Shown here: positions 26,055 through 37,223 of the stretch, one piece after another | Layout: every line of letters starts with the position of its first letter | Position numbering within the stretch: position 1 is the first letter of the stretch | Assembly (NCBI GenBank): GCA_020634235.1 | Contig: JACKCB010000001.1 | Location: forward strand, 1,054,001 to 1,118,000 | From: Ardenticatenaceae bacterium | GTDB lineage: Bacteria; Chloroflexota; Anaerolineae; Promineifilales; Promineifilaceae | Length of the DNA stretch: 64,000 nucleotides | Direction of reading: 5' to 3' | Made by a program: the position numbers and the translations under genes | The notes under the pieces: model-generated | Seen by the model: only the letters and a program-made list of their open reading frames with translations | Told to the model about the DNA's origin: nothing | Databases searched by the model: none

Positions 26055-27469
26055 CCCATCCCGGCAGCAGCTTACCCGCCTTCCGCCAGCGCGCCCTCAT
26101 CGCCATCGAAGACATCCGCCTGCAAACGGCGCTAGATGGGGCCACCGGCCGCTTCAGCAGCGCCCGCCAGGCCGCGCTGGGCGACTATCCCCAGGCCGGC
26201 GAACTACGCGACCGGCTCAAAGCGATCCGCGCCGCCACCCTGGCCCGCCTGGCCGAACACCTGCAAACATTCGAACGCAACGCCCAGGCAGCCGGGGCGC
26301 AGGTCCATTGGGCCAGCAGCGCCGAGGAGGCGTGCCAGGCTGTGCTGGCCATCGCCGCCCGCCACCAGGTAACCCTGGCCGCCAAGAGCAAGAGCATGGC
26401 CACCGAAGAGATTGGCCTGAACCGGGCGCTGCAAGAGGCCGGCATCCGGCCGGTGGAGACCGACCTGGGAGAGTGGATTATCCAACTGGCCGAGGAGTCA
26501 CCCTACCACATCATCGCCCCGGCCATCCACAAGACCCGCGGCCAGGTGGCCGAGCTGTTCCGGCGCGAATCCGGCCGGGACGACATCCCCGCCGACATTC
26601 CCGCCCTCACCGCCGAAGCGCGGCGCATGCTGCGCGAAAAGTTCCTGGCCGCCGGCCTGGGCATCAGCGGCGGCAACCTGCTGGTCGCCGAAACAGGCAG
26701 CGTCGTCCTGGTGACCAACGAGGGCAACGGGCGCATGGTCACCAGCGCCCCGCCGGTGCACATCGCCGTGGTCGGCATCGAGAAGGTCGCCCCCACCTGG
26801 GATGACGCGGCGGTGTGGCTCTCGCTGCTGGCCCGCAGCGCCACCGGCCAGCCGCTGTCCATCTACACCAGCATCATCACCGGCCCCGCCCGGCCGGGGG
26901 ACCCCGACGGCCCGCAAGAAGTACACGTGTTGCTGGTGGACAACGGGCGCAGCCGCCTGCTGGGCACGCAGTACGAGGAGGTCTTGCAGTGCATCCGCTG
27001 CGGGGCTTGCCTCAACGTCTGCCCTGTGTACCGCGAGGCGGGCGGCCACGCCTATGGCAGCCCCTACAGCGGCCCCATCGGCGCGGTGATCTCGCCGCTG
27101 CTCTTTGGCCTGGAACCGTATGCCGCCCTGCCCCAAGCCAGTTCGCTGTGCGGCGCCTGCCTGGACGTTTGCCCGGTGCGCATTGACCTGCCGCGCATGC
27201 TGCTGGCCCTGCGCGCCGACGAGGTGGCGCAGGGAATTTTGCCCCGGCCGGAGCGCGCCGCCGAACGAACCGCCGCCCGCGTCATGGCTTCGCCGCGCCT
27301 CTACCGGCTGGCTGCCCGGCTGCTGCGCCAGGGCCAGCGCCCGCTGCGGCAAGGTGGCCATCTGCGCCTGCCCCCACAACTGCACCCCGCCCCCGGCCGG
27401 GAGCTGCCCAGCCTGGCCCCCCGCCCCTTCCGCGCCATCTGGCAGGATGAGCTAGAACACGATAGCTAA
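26051..27469 (+). CDS. lutB: Lactate utilisation protein B (LutB/LldF)
   Basis: A 472-residue iron-sulphur subunit of the lactate dehydrogenase complex. An N-terminal LUD-like domain (SKSMATEEIGLNRAL, ETGSVVLVTNEGNGRM) is followed by two 4Fe-4S motifs: CIRCGACLNVCPVY (~residues 316-329) and CGACLDVCPVRIDLPR (~373-388). The protein passes electrons from lactate oxidation towards the quinone pool. It is coupled to lutA and 19 bp before lutC. Confidence 0.95.
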   Translation: MTHPGSSLPAFRQRALIAIEDIRLQTALDGATGRFSSARQAALGDYPQAGELRDRLKAIRAATLARLAEHLQTFERNAQAAGAQVHWASSAEEACQAVLAIAARHQVTLAAKSKSMATEEIGLNRALQEAGIRPVETDLGEWIIQLAEESPYHIIAPAIHKTRGQVAELFRRESGRDDIPADIPALTAEARRMLREKFLAAGLGISGGNLLVAETGSVVLVTNEGNGRMVTSAPPVHIAVVGIEKVAPTWDDAAVWLSLLARSATGQPLSIYTSIITGPARPGDPDGPQEVHVLLVDNGRSRLLGTQYEEVLQCIRCGACLNVCPVYREAGGHAYGSPYSGPIGAVISPLLFGLEPYAALPQASSLCGACLDVCPVRIDLPRMLLALRADEVAQGILPRPERAAERTAARVMASPRLYRLAARLLRQGQRPLRQGGHLRLPPQLHPAPGRELPSLAPRPFRAIWQDELEHDS

Positions 27470-27488
27470 AACGGAACACGGAACACGC

Positions 27489-28120
27489 ATGGATACACGC
27501 GACGAGATACTCAACCAACTGCGCCGGCAGCAGCGCCAGCAGCCCCCGGCCGCGCCGCCGCCGGCCTGGCCCTCCCCGCGGCAGTTTGCCGACCCGCTGG
27601 CCCAGTTCACGGCCGCGCTGCAAAAAGTGAAGGGGGAGGTTTACCCGGCCGGGGACCTGGCCGGAGCGCTGGATACCCTGGACCGGCTGCTGGACGAGTT
27701 GGGCGCGGGGCGGGTGGTGGCCAACGACGAACCGCCGCTGAGCGACGTGGACCTGGCCGCCCGCCATCCGGCCATCGACTGGCACATTGTCGGGCGGGGC
27801 GGCGGCGATTTGCGCGCCTGCTGCGCCGCCGCCGACGTGGGGGTTAGCGGCGTGTTGGCGGCGCTGGTGGAGACTGGCTCGCTGGTGGTGGCCAGCGGCC
27901 CCGGCCGGAGCCGGCTGGCCACGCTGCTGCCCCCGGTGCACATCGCCCTGGTCAGCAGCCAGCAGTTCACCACCGACCTGTTCACCTGGACGGCGGCCCG
28001 CCAGGGGGCGCTGCCGGCCAACACCGTCCTGATCAGCGGCCCCAGCAAAACGGCCGACATCGAGCAGACGATGAGCGTGGGCGTTCACGGCCCCAAGCGG
28101 CTGCTGGTGATTGTCTACCC

Positions 28121-28124
<4 letters not shown>
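27489..28124 (+). CDS. lutC: Lactate utilisation protein C (LutC/LldG)
   Basis: A 211-residue LUD-domain protein. The N-terminal ~35 residues are variable and Gln/Pro-rich. The core contains DVGVSGVLAALVETGSLVV and the conserved ending ISGPSKTADIEQTMSVGVHGPKRL, a LutC hallmark. It completes trHb-lutA-lutB-lutC. Its stop codon overlaps the stop of the convergent GH63-like gene. Confidence 0.94.
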
Positions 28125-30772
<2,648 letters not shown>

Positions 30773-30803
30773 GGCTGCACCTTCCATTTGCCAGACTGGC
30801 GCT

Positions 30804-30809
30804 ATTATA
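30804..30809 (-). promoter_or_regulatory. -10 box of the GH63-like gene
   Basis: Perfect TATAAT on the minus strand; start predicted ~25 nt before the ATG at 30772. The -35 region (about 30827-30832) is poor and touches the edge of the dispersed repeat at 30832. Confidence 0.5.
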
Positions 30810-30831
30810 CGCCATCTCCCCGAACCTTGAG

Positions 30832-30957
30832 GAACGAGCAGAGAGGTCAGGCACCGGGGGCGTCGCCTCGGCGCTTCGCGCCTGGCAACGCCAAAAAAAC
30901 CCATCAAGTCCCCCGCGCGGGCCAGCGTATGGGGAGCGAGCGCTTGCTGCAAAACTG
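30832..30957. repeat. Dispersed palindromic repeat, short copy
   Basis: Shares its left third (GGCGTCGCC ... TTCGCGCC), its right third (GGGGAGCGAGCGCTT) and the ends with the longer copy at 47104-47302. It lacks most of the copy's internal 23-bp inverted repeat and a second GC-rich stem. It lies between the divergent GH63-like and LysM genes. Confidence 0.8.
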
Positions 30958-31014
30958 GGCGACCAGAACAATTCGCGTTTACCATTTAGAATTACGGTGG
31001 CTGGCGGCCACTAC

Positions 31015-31043
31015 TTTACGTAATGCGAGAATCATGCTATAGT
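31015..31043 (+). promoter_or_regulatory. Promoter of the LysM lipoprotein gene
   Basis: TTTACG (31015-31020), 17-bp spacer, TATAGT (31038-31043). It gives a long leader (~150 nt) before the ATG at 31199. Confidence 0.6.
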
Positions 31044-31049
31044 AGCGGC

Positions 31050-31198
31050 ACAAATGGGCTGTGGCAGCGGGTTGCCCGGCGAGCGCCACGTTAATGGCCG
31101 TTCCTGCCGGCACCAACCCGGATTTCCAGCCCGTCGAAGGTGGATCAAATGGTTCCTTCAGCCAGTTCAGGCAGCGTGTCACGACAGGAGGTGCACTG
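31050..31198 (+). other. Long 5' leader of the LysM gene
   Basis: About 150 nt of GC-rich sequence with several possible stems between the predicted transcription start and the AGGAGGT ribosome site (31186-31192). No known riboswitch pattern was recognised. Confidence 0.4.
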
Positions 31199-32248
31199 AT
31201 GATATCGCGGCGTTCTGTTTTCTCGATTTTGTCCATTTTGCTGGTTCTCTCGTTGTTCCTGGTGGCTTGCGAACGCCCGTTGCAGGACAATGGCAGCGCC
31301 AACAACGCGCAAACGACGGATGGCGCGGCTTACCCAGCGCCGGGTGATACGACGGCCCCAGGCGACGCGGCCGCGCCGGCCGATACCACAGCGCCGGCCG
31401 ACACGACTGCGCCAGGCGACGCAGTTGCCCCAGGCGATGCCGGGGCACCGGTGGATGCCGGGACTGTGGCCACGGAACCGGCCCCGCCGGCCGACACGGG
31501 CGGTGTAGAAGCGCCGGCGCCAGGGGCCACGGGGGATGAAGCCCCGGCCGGGGACACCACCACCACCGAAGCCCCACCCGCCGAAGGCGGCGAAGCGGCC
31601 ACCACGCCAGAAGGCATCGCCCACACCATTGCCGCCGGCGAAAATCTGTATGAAATCGCCGAGCAGTACAACATTTCCTGGGTCATCGTGGCCCAGTACA
31701 ACAAGATTGAAAACCCCGGCACCCTGACCGTGGGGGCCATCATCTACATCCCGCCGCAGACGGCGGCCGCAGGCAGCGAAGGCGCAGCGGGCAGCGAAGG
31801 CGCGGCGGGCACTGACACCGCCGCCACCGACACGGCGGCCACCGACACCGCCCCGGCCGGGACGGATACCAGCGGTGAAGCAGCTACCGGCGACGCCGCC
31901 GCCGCGGGCACCACCTCCTCGGCCACCGAGACCTTCTACACGGTCCAGCCGGGCGACAACCTCTTCCGCATTGGCCTACAGTTTGGCATTAGCTGGGTGC
32001 AGATTGCCGAAGCCAACGGTATCACCAACCCCAATCGCATCTATGCCGGGCAGGTGCTGAAGATCCCGGTGAATGCCCCGGGACCCAACCCGCAGTTTAC
32101 GCACGAAGTCCGGCCGGGCGACACCCTGTTCAAGATCTCCCTGCGCTACGGCGTCAACTGGATGGACATCGCCAGCGCCAATAACTTGCAGCCCCCCTAC
32201 CTCATTTTCCCCGGGCAGATGCTGGTTATTCCCGGCAACGGCAGCTAA
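31199..32248 (+). CDS. LysM-domain lipoprotein
   Basis: A 349-residue lipoprotein. The signal peptide ends LFLVAC (lipobox). A long Ala/Pro/Asp/Thr-rich stalk (~residues 40-145) carries degenerate APGD/APAD repeats. Then come three LysM domains: HTIAAGENLYEIAEQYNIS, YTVQPGDNLFRIGLQFGIS and HEVRPGDTLFKISLRYGVN, each ending in a hydrophobic YIPP/KIP/VIP strand. A second stalk with SEGAAG and TDTAA repeats separates domains 1 and 2. LysM binds peptidoglycan or related glycans, so this is probably a wall- or envelope-binding protein. Start is set by AGGAGGT. Confidence 0.88.
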   Translation: MISRRSVFSILSILLVLSLFLVACERPLQDNGSANNAQTTDGAAYPAPGDTTAPGDAAAPADTTAPADTTAPGDAVAPGDAGAPVDAGTVATEPAPPADTGGVEAPAPGATGDEAPAGDTTTTEAPPAEGGEAATTPEGIAHTIAAGENLYEIAEQYNISWVIVAQYNKIENPGTLTVGAIIYIPPQTAAAGSEGAAGSEGAAGTDTAATDTAATDTAPAGTDTSGEAATGDAAAAGTTSSATETFYTVQPGDNLFRIGLQFGISWVQIAEANGITNPNRIYAGQVLKIPVNAPGPNPQFTHEVRPGDTLFKISLRYGVNWMDIASANNLQPPYLIFPGQMLVIPGNGS

Positions 32249-32282
32249 ACGCGCGGCGTGATTCGCGGACCACGCGCGAATC

Positions 32283-33362
32283 ATGCCGCCCAAGTCTTCC
32301 CTAATGTCCTGGCCTGGCGTCATCTCCGCTTATCGCGCCTACCTGCCGTTTGCCGAATCCACCCCAATTGTCAGCCTGAATGAGGGGAATACCCCCCTCA
32401 TTCGGGCCGACCGGTTGGCTGAGGCGCTGGCCCCGGGGGCGGGCCTCCAGCTTTACCTGAAATATGAAGGGCTGAATCCCACCGGTTCGTTTAAGGACCG
32501 GGGGATGACGGCCGCCATCACCCAGGCGGTGCATGAGGGGGCGCGCACGGTCATCTGCGCCAGCACCGGCAACACCGCCGCCAGCGCCGCCGCCTACGCC
32601 GCCCGCGCCGGGCTGCGCTGCCTGGTGCTGGTGCCCCAGGGCAAGATCGCCCTGGGCAAGCTGGCCGCCTGCCTGGCCTACGGCGCGGAGGTCATCAGCA
32701 TCGACGGCTCGTTTGATGACGCCCTGGCCCTGGTGCGCGAGCTGGTGCAGCGCCACCCCATCGCCCTGGTGAACTCGGTGAACCCGTGGCGGCTGGAGGG
32801 GCAGAAGACGGGCGCGTTTGAGATTGTGGACCAGTTGGGTGGCCGCGCGCCGGACTGGCACTGCCTGCCGGTGGGCAACGCCGGCAATATCAGCGCCTAT
32901 TGGCTGGGCTACCAGCAGTATGGGCGCGGCCTGCCCCGCCTGCTGGGCGGCCAGGCGGCCGGGGCCGCGCCGCTGGTCCACGGCCGGGTGATTGAACGGC
33001 CGGAGACGCTGGCCACGGCTATCCGCATTGGCAACCCGGCCCGCTGGCAGCAGGCCCTGCAGGCGCTGGATGCGTCGGGGGGGATTGTGACGGCGGTGAC
33101 GGATGCGGCGATTCTGGCCGCCTGGCGACTGCTGGCCCGGCTGGAGGGGGTGTTTGTGGAGCCGGCCTCGGCCACGGGCGTGGCCGCCTTGCAGCAGCAG
33201 ATTGCCCTGGGGGAGATTGACCCGGCCGGGCAAACAGCCGTCTGTGTGCTGACCGGCCACGGGCTGAAGGACCCGGACACCGCCGTGCAGCAGGCCGCCC
33301 CACCGCACCGCCTGCCGGCCGACCTGGCCGCGTTGGAAGGCTACCTGGGGCGAGAGACCTGA
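32283..33362 (+). CDS. thrC: Threonine synthase
   Basis: PLP enzyme converting O-phosphohomoserine to threonine. The 359-residue protein contains LNEGNTPLI at residue ~33, the PLP lysine in TGSFKDRGM (Lys71), ASTGNTAASAAAYAARAG as the phosphate/PLP loop, and LPVGNAGNISAYWLGY. The length suits the short bacterial class. It starts 34 bp after the LysM gene. The homoserine kinase gene that feeds it lies 19 kb away (51.2 kb). Confidence 0.95.
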   Translation: MPPKSSLMSWPGVISAYRAYLPFAESTPIVSLNEGNTPLIRADRLAEALAPGAGLQLYLKYEGLNPTGSFKDRGMTAAITQAVHEGARTVICASTGNTAASAAAYAARAGLRCLVLVPQGKIALGKLAACLAYGAEVISIDGSFDDALALVRELVQRHPIALVNSVNPWRLEGQKTGAFEIVDQLGGRAPDWHCLPVGNAGNISAYWLGYQQYGRGLPRLLGGQAAGAAPLVHGRVIERPETLATAIRIGNPARWQQALQALDASGGIVTAVTDAAILAAWRLLARLEGVFVEPASATGVAALQQQIALGEIDPAGQTAVCVLTGHGLKDPDTAVQQAAPPHRLPADLAALEGYLGRET

Positions 33363-33432
33363 TACCGGTGGGGGTGGCACGACCACCACAGCGCGGCCGC
33401 CACGGCACGGCGCGGAAAACGGACGGCGAATT

Positions 33433-33594
33433 GTAGGGGCGGGACGGCGCGGGCGATGGCTGGCGGAAACGGACGGCGGTTTCTCCGCGCCGTCTCGCCC
33501 GATGACGGCCGATGACGGCCAGTGCGGGCGAGACTGGCGGGAGATAAGCTGGTTCTTCAGGGCTGGCCGGGTTTCCCGCCAGTCCCGCCCCTAC
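33433..33594. repeat. Nested inverted-repeat cluster between convergent genes
   Basis: Outer arms GTAGGGGCGGGAC (33433-33445) and GTCCCGCCCCTAC (33582-33594); inner arms GACTGGCGGGA (33532-33542) and TCCCGCCAGTC (33574-33584); another pair GTCTCGCCCG (33492-33501) and CGGGCGAGAC (33525-33534). It also has a tandem GATGACGGCC (33501-33520). No ORF is credible here. Confidence 0.75.
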
Positions 33595-33643
33595 CTGGGT
33601 GGTGGGGGGCGTTCCGGTTGGTGGCCGGCGCTGACGCGGCCTG

Positions 33644-35617
33644 TCAGGTGGCGGCCAATTTCTGCCGGACGCGGTTGAGGACCTGGCGGTCGCTTTCCAG
33701 GTCGGGCAACCCGACTTTCTCGTCAATGGCGACGACCTGTTCCAGCAGGGGCAGGGCTTCGGCCAGGCGCGCCTGGTCCTCGTACAGCAGCGCCAGGTTG
33801 AACATGTCGATGCTCAGGCCCACCACATCGCCGATCTCTTGACCCAGGGCCATCGCCTGCCGGTAAAGCCGTTCCGCCTCGGCCAGGTCCCCCTCCTTGT
33901 AGGTTAGTACCGCCAGTTGGCCAATGGTGATGGCCATGCCCGGCCGGTTCCCTACTTCCTTCTTAATGGCCAGGCTGGCCGCGTAATGTTCCCGCGCCGC
34001 GGCGTACTCCCCGGCGTTCTGGGCGGCGATGGCCAGGTTGTGGCTGAAGGCGGCCTCTTGCCAGCGGTCGCCCTCGGCCTGGGCGGCGCGCAGGGCCTGG
34101 GCCAGCCGCCGGCGAGACTCCGCCCAGTAGCCGCGGGTATCCAGGAAGTTGTCCAACGCCCAGGCAAAGCGACGCACCAGCGGCCACTGCTGCTGTTCCA
34201 CGGCGCGCTCCATGGCCGCCAGCAGGTTGGGCCGCTCCGCCTCCAGGGCGTCGTAGGCGGCCGGGTCGGGCCGCTTGTGGGCCTCGGCGTAGGCCAGGTA
34301 GTGGGCCACCAGGCGCGCCGCCAGGGCGTCCGCCTCGTCGGGCGGCAGGCGGTCCAGGGCGTGGCGGCGCACCAGGGGGTGCAGGGCATAGCGTTCCCCC
34401 TGCCGGCCGGCCAGCGAGTGGCGCACCAGGTCACCCAGGGCGGCGTCCAGCCGCGGGTCAGCGTCCGGCCAGGCCAGGCCGGCGGCCAGGGCGGCCCGGC
34501 CGCTGCTCTCGCCGCCATCCAGGGCCAGCAGGGCCAGCAGTTGCCCGGCGGCGGCGTCCAGCCGGTCAAAGGAGAGGTCGAAGGTCACCGGCACGCTCAA
34601 ATCGCGCCGGTCCGCCAGGTGCAGCGTCTGCCCCAGCGGCGAGCGGCGCAGGCGGGCCAGGTAATCGGCCAGGGGGGGGTCGTAGCTGTTCAGGTAGCCG
34701 GCGGCCAGGATGATGGCCTGCGGCAGGTCGCCCAGCAGGGCGCACAACTCGTCCGCTTCCGGCGTGGCCCCGGCCGCCCGGCCGGTCAGTTCACAGAAGA
34801 GGGTCACCGCCTCCGGCCGGGGCAGGACCTCTACCGGGCGCGGCCGGCTGTGGGTGGCGGCCACCGCGCGGTCCCGGCTGGTGACCAGCACCGTGGCCGC
34901 GGCGTGGTGGTCCAGCAGGGCGGCGCAGGTGGCGGCGGCGGTTTCGGCGTTGTCCAGCACCAGCAGGGGGCGGTGGCGGTGCAGCAGGGCGGCGGCCGTG
35001 GCCGCGGGGTCGGCCCCGGCCGGGGTGGCATACGCCCGGCACAGGTCCACCCACACCGTGTCCGGCGGCGGGTTGTGGGCCAGCGAGACCCACAGCACGC
35101 GGCTAAAATCGGGCTGCACTTCCTGGGCCAGGTGGGCCGCCAGGGCGGTTTTGCCCACGCCGCCCAGCCCCACCAGGGTATGGATGGTTCCCGGCCGGGT
35201 GCGCAGCGCGGCCAGCATCTCCTGGCGCAGCTTCTCCTGGTTGAGGTAGGGGTTGGGGGGCGGCGGGGGCTGCAGCAGGCTTAGCCTGCCCCCGGCGGCC
35301 AGCGCCTGGCGCAGCGCGGTGGCCAGCGCATCCAGCCGCTCGCGGCAGCCCCCCCCTTCCGGCGCATCGTCGCGCAGCGTTTGCAGCAGCAGCACCAGCC
35401 CATTTTCGCCGCTGTCCGCCTGCGCCCGGTCGATGAGCAGGGCCATTACTTCGCCGGCCAGGGCGTCACCACTGCCAGCGGTTGGCAGTTGGTGCCGCCA
35501 CGGGAACAGGTCTGCATGGGCAAAGGCGGCCCGCAGCGCGGCGGCGCTGGCAAATGGGCCGCAGTCCAGCAGGGTTTCTTTGATCGGTTGGTATAACGCG
35601 GCCGGTATGGCGGGCAT
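33644..35617 (-). CDS. STAND protein: effector-associated domain, NB-ARC, TPR
   Basis: A 657-residue signalling NTPase. Residues 1-100 form an all-helical effector-associated-domain-like module (LDCGPFASAAALRAAF, then GENGLVLLLQTLRDDAP). The NB-ARC core has Walker A GLGGVGKT (150-157), Walker B PLLVLDNAE (~217-225) and TSRDRA sensor. Then come a GDLPQAIILAAGYL winged-helix region and C-terminal TPR repeats (YAAAREHYAASLAIKK, DLAEAERLYRQAMALG, ARLAEALPLLEQVV). Proteins of this build lack a catalytic effector and recruit one through matching N-terminal domains. They are associated with bacterial immunity or programmed death. The start at 35617 begins the conserved module. Confidence 0.8.
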   Translation of the reverse strand: MPAIPAALYQPIKETLLDCGPFASAAALRAAFAHADLFPWRHQLPTAGSGDALAGEVMALLIDRAQADSGENGLVLLLQTLRDDAPEGGGCRERLDALATALRQALAAGGRLSLLQPPPPPNPYLNQEKLRQEMLAALRTRPGTIHTLVGLGGVGKTALAAHLAQEVQPDFSRVLWVSLAHNPPPDTVWVDLCRAYATPAGADPAATAAALLHRHRPLLVLDNAETAAATCAALLDHHAAATVLVTSRDRAVAATHSRPRPVEVLPRPEAVTLFCELTGRAAGATPEADELCALLGDLPQAIILAAGYLNSYDPPLADYLARLRRSPLGQTLHLADRRDLSVPVTFDLSFDRLDAAAGQLLALLALDGGESSGRAALAAGLAWPDADPRLDAALGDLVRHSLAGRQGERYALHPLVRRHALDRLPPDEADALAARLVAHYLAYAEAHKRPDPAAYDALEAERPNLLAAMERAVEQQQWPLVRRFAWALDNFLDTRGYWAESRRRLAQALRAAQAEGDRWQEAAFSHNLAIAAQNAGEYAAAREHYAASLAIKKEVGNRPGMAITIGQLAVLTYKEGDLAEAERLYRQAMALGQEIGDVVGLSIDMFNLALLYEDQARLAEALPLLEQVVAIDEKVGLPDLESDRQVLNRVRQKLAAT

Positions 35618-35719
35618 AATCCCCTCGCTTTGGCTATTACGCACTTCTGCTTTGGGGGAAGTTTAGCCGACCCGGCCGGGAAGGACAAGCAGCGCGTTGG
35701 TTGGCCCCTAAAAGCACTC

Positions 35720-35751
35720 AAGGCGGACCGGTCTTCCGACCAATCCGCCTT
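35720..35751 (-). terminator. Hairpin downstream of the ABC operon
   Basis: Arms AAGGCGGA and TCCGCCTT with an inner GGTC/GACC stem around TTCC. It lies ~130 bp after the last ABC gene, before the STAND gene. On the minus strand it is followed by a short T-rich tail, so it is a weak terminator. Confidence 0.45.
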
Positions 35752-35880
35752 AAGCATCCCACTATTTCCCACTGAGCTGCGCGGCGAGCGCATTAATGAG
35801 AGTATATGGGATTTCACCCCCAAACTTCTACAGACAATCTGCCAGAATCGGGATAAGTGGCCATTGTAGCTTTTGCACAG

Positions 35881-37134
35881 CTACTCAAAGCGGAAGCGCC
35901 AGGCGGCCAGCGCCCAGGCTACCACGGCATAGATCAGCAAGACGCCAACGGCCGGCAGCACCGCTTCCAGCCCCTGGCCGCGGACGGTGATGTCCTTGAA
36001 GCCGTCCATCATCCAGGCGATGGGGGTGAGGTAGGCGATGCGCTGCACCGTGAGCGGCGTGAACTCCAGCGGCATCCACGCCCCACCCAGGCCGGCCAGA
36101 ATGAACATGGGCACCAGCGAATAGACCACGGCCTGCTCTTCGCTTTTGGCCAGGGCACCGATGAGCAGGCCCACGCTGGCGGCAAAGAGGGCGCTGGCCA
36201 GCACCATGAGCAGGGTCGCGGCCGGCTGCTGGTAATAGGGCAGGCGCAGCAAAAGCTGGCCGAAGAGGGTCAGGATGAGCAGTTGGGCCACAATCATGAT
36301 GAACATGGCCAGGTAATGCCCCACCAGGATGCCCGCTCGTGACAGGTTGGTGGTTAGCAGGCGGCGCAGGGCGCCATTTTTGCGCTCCAGCACCAGCACC
36401 TGGGAGGCGGTGATGAGGCCAGCCAGGGTGAATTGGGCCATCATGCCCGGCGAGGAGTGGGCGAAGGCGTTGTCGCTGTACACGGCGTTGGGGTCGGCCG
36501 CCCCGGCCGGGGCGCGGCCGGTGCTGCTGGTTTGCACAGTCACGGGCGGCGCGGCCCAGGCGGCCACGGCGCGGGCCAGGGCGTCATCAAAATAGGCCTG
36601 GCGGGTCGCCTCGCCGGCCAGCAGCCCCTGGGCCTCGGCCGCGGCGGTACTGATCTGGGCCGTCTGCAGGGCGCTGTTGAGGCGGGTCAGGGCCGCTTCT
36701 ACCTCCCCCTGGATGGTGAAGGCGGTCGCCCCGGCCGGGTCCACAATGAGCGTCAGCGCCCCGGCCGGGGCGGCCGGCTGCCGGGCCAGCAGCCGCTCAC
36801 CAAAATCGGGCGGCAGCAGCAGCGCCGCCGCCAGGTCGCCATCCGTCACCTGCTGGGCCAGCGCTTCCTCCTGGTCGCCGTCCGCGGCCACCAGCCGCAG
36901 CACCGCCGACTGCTCCAGCAGAGCGGTTAGATGCCCGGCCATCACGCCCTCGTCCTGGCTCAGGTACCCCACCGGCAGGCGGGGGTCGCTCTGGCCGCCG
37001 CCGCTGCTAAAGCCGCCAAAGGCAAAGCCAAACAGCAGCGTGAACACCACCGGCATAATCAGCAGGAAGAAAGTGGACTGCCGTTCGCGCAAGATCTGGC
37101 GCAAATCCTTGATTGCTACGTCGAGAATACGCAT
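35881..37134 (-). CDS. ABC-2 type transporter permease
   Basis: A 417-residue membrane subunit of an ABC exporter. One N-terminal helix (STFFLLIMPVVFTLLFGFAF) precedes a ~200-residue extracytoplasmic domain, and five to six helices close the protein (GLITASQVLVLERKNGALRRLL onward, ending with FILAGLGGAWMPLEF). This is the YhaP/NatB-like topology. The ATG at 37134 (MRILDVAIKDLRQ) is preceded by AGGA. It is the last gene of the leftward ABC operon; the substrate is unknown. Confidence 0.88.
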   Translation of the reverse strand: MRILDVAIKDLRQILRERQSTFFLLIMPVVFTLLFGFAFGGFSSGGGQSDPRLPVGYLSQDEGVMAGHLTALLEQSAVLRLVAADGDQEEALAQQVTDGDLAAALLLPPDFGERLLARQPAAPAGALTLIVDPAGATAFTIQGEVEAALTRLNSALQTAQISTAAAEAQGLLAGEATRQAYFDDALARAVAAWAAPPVTVQTSSTGRAPAGAADPNAVYSDNAFAHSSPGMMAQFTLAGLITASQVLVLERKNGALRRLLTTNLSRAGILVGHYLAMFIMIVAQLLILTLFGQLLLRLPYYQQPAATLLMVLASALFAASVGLLIGALAKSEEQAVVYSLVPMFILAGLGGAWMPLEFTPLTVQRIAYLTPIAWMMDGFKDITVRGQGLEAVLPAVGVLLIYAVVAWALAAWRFRFE

Positions 37135-37223
37135 CTTGTCCATCCTGTTGGCCCATTGGTCATTTGGAGGGCCGCTGCCCGGCCGGGTGGGGGTTGGTTC
37201 GCGCCCCGGCCGGGAACTTGCCA

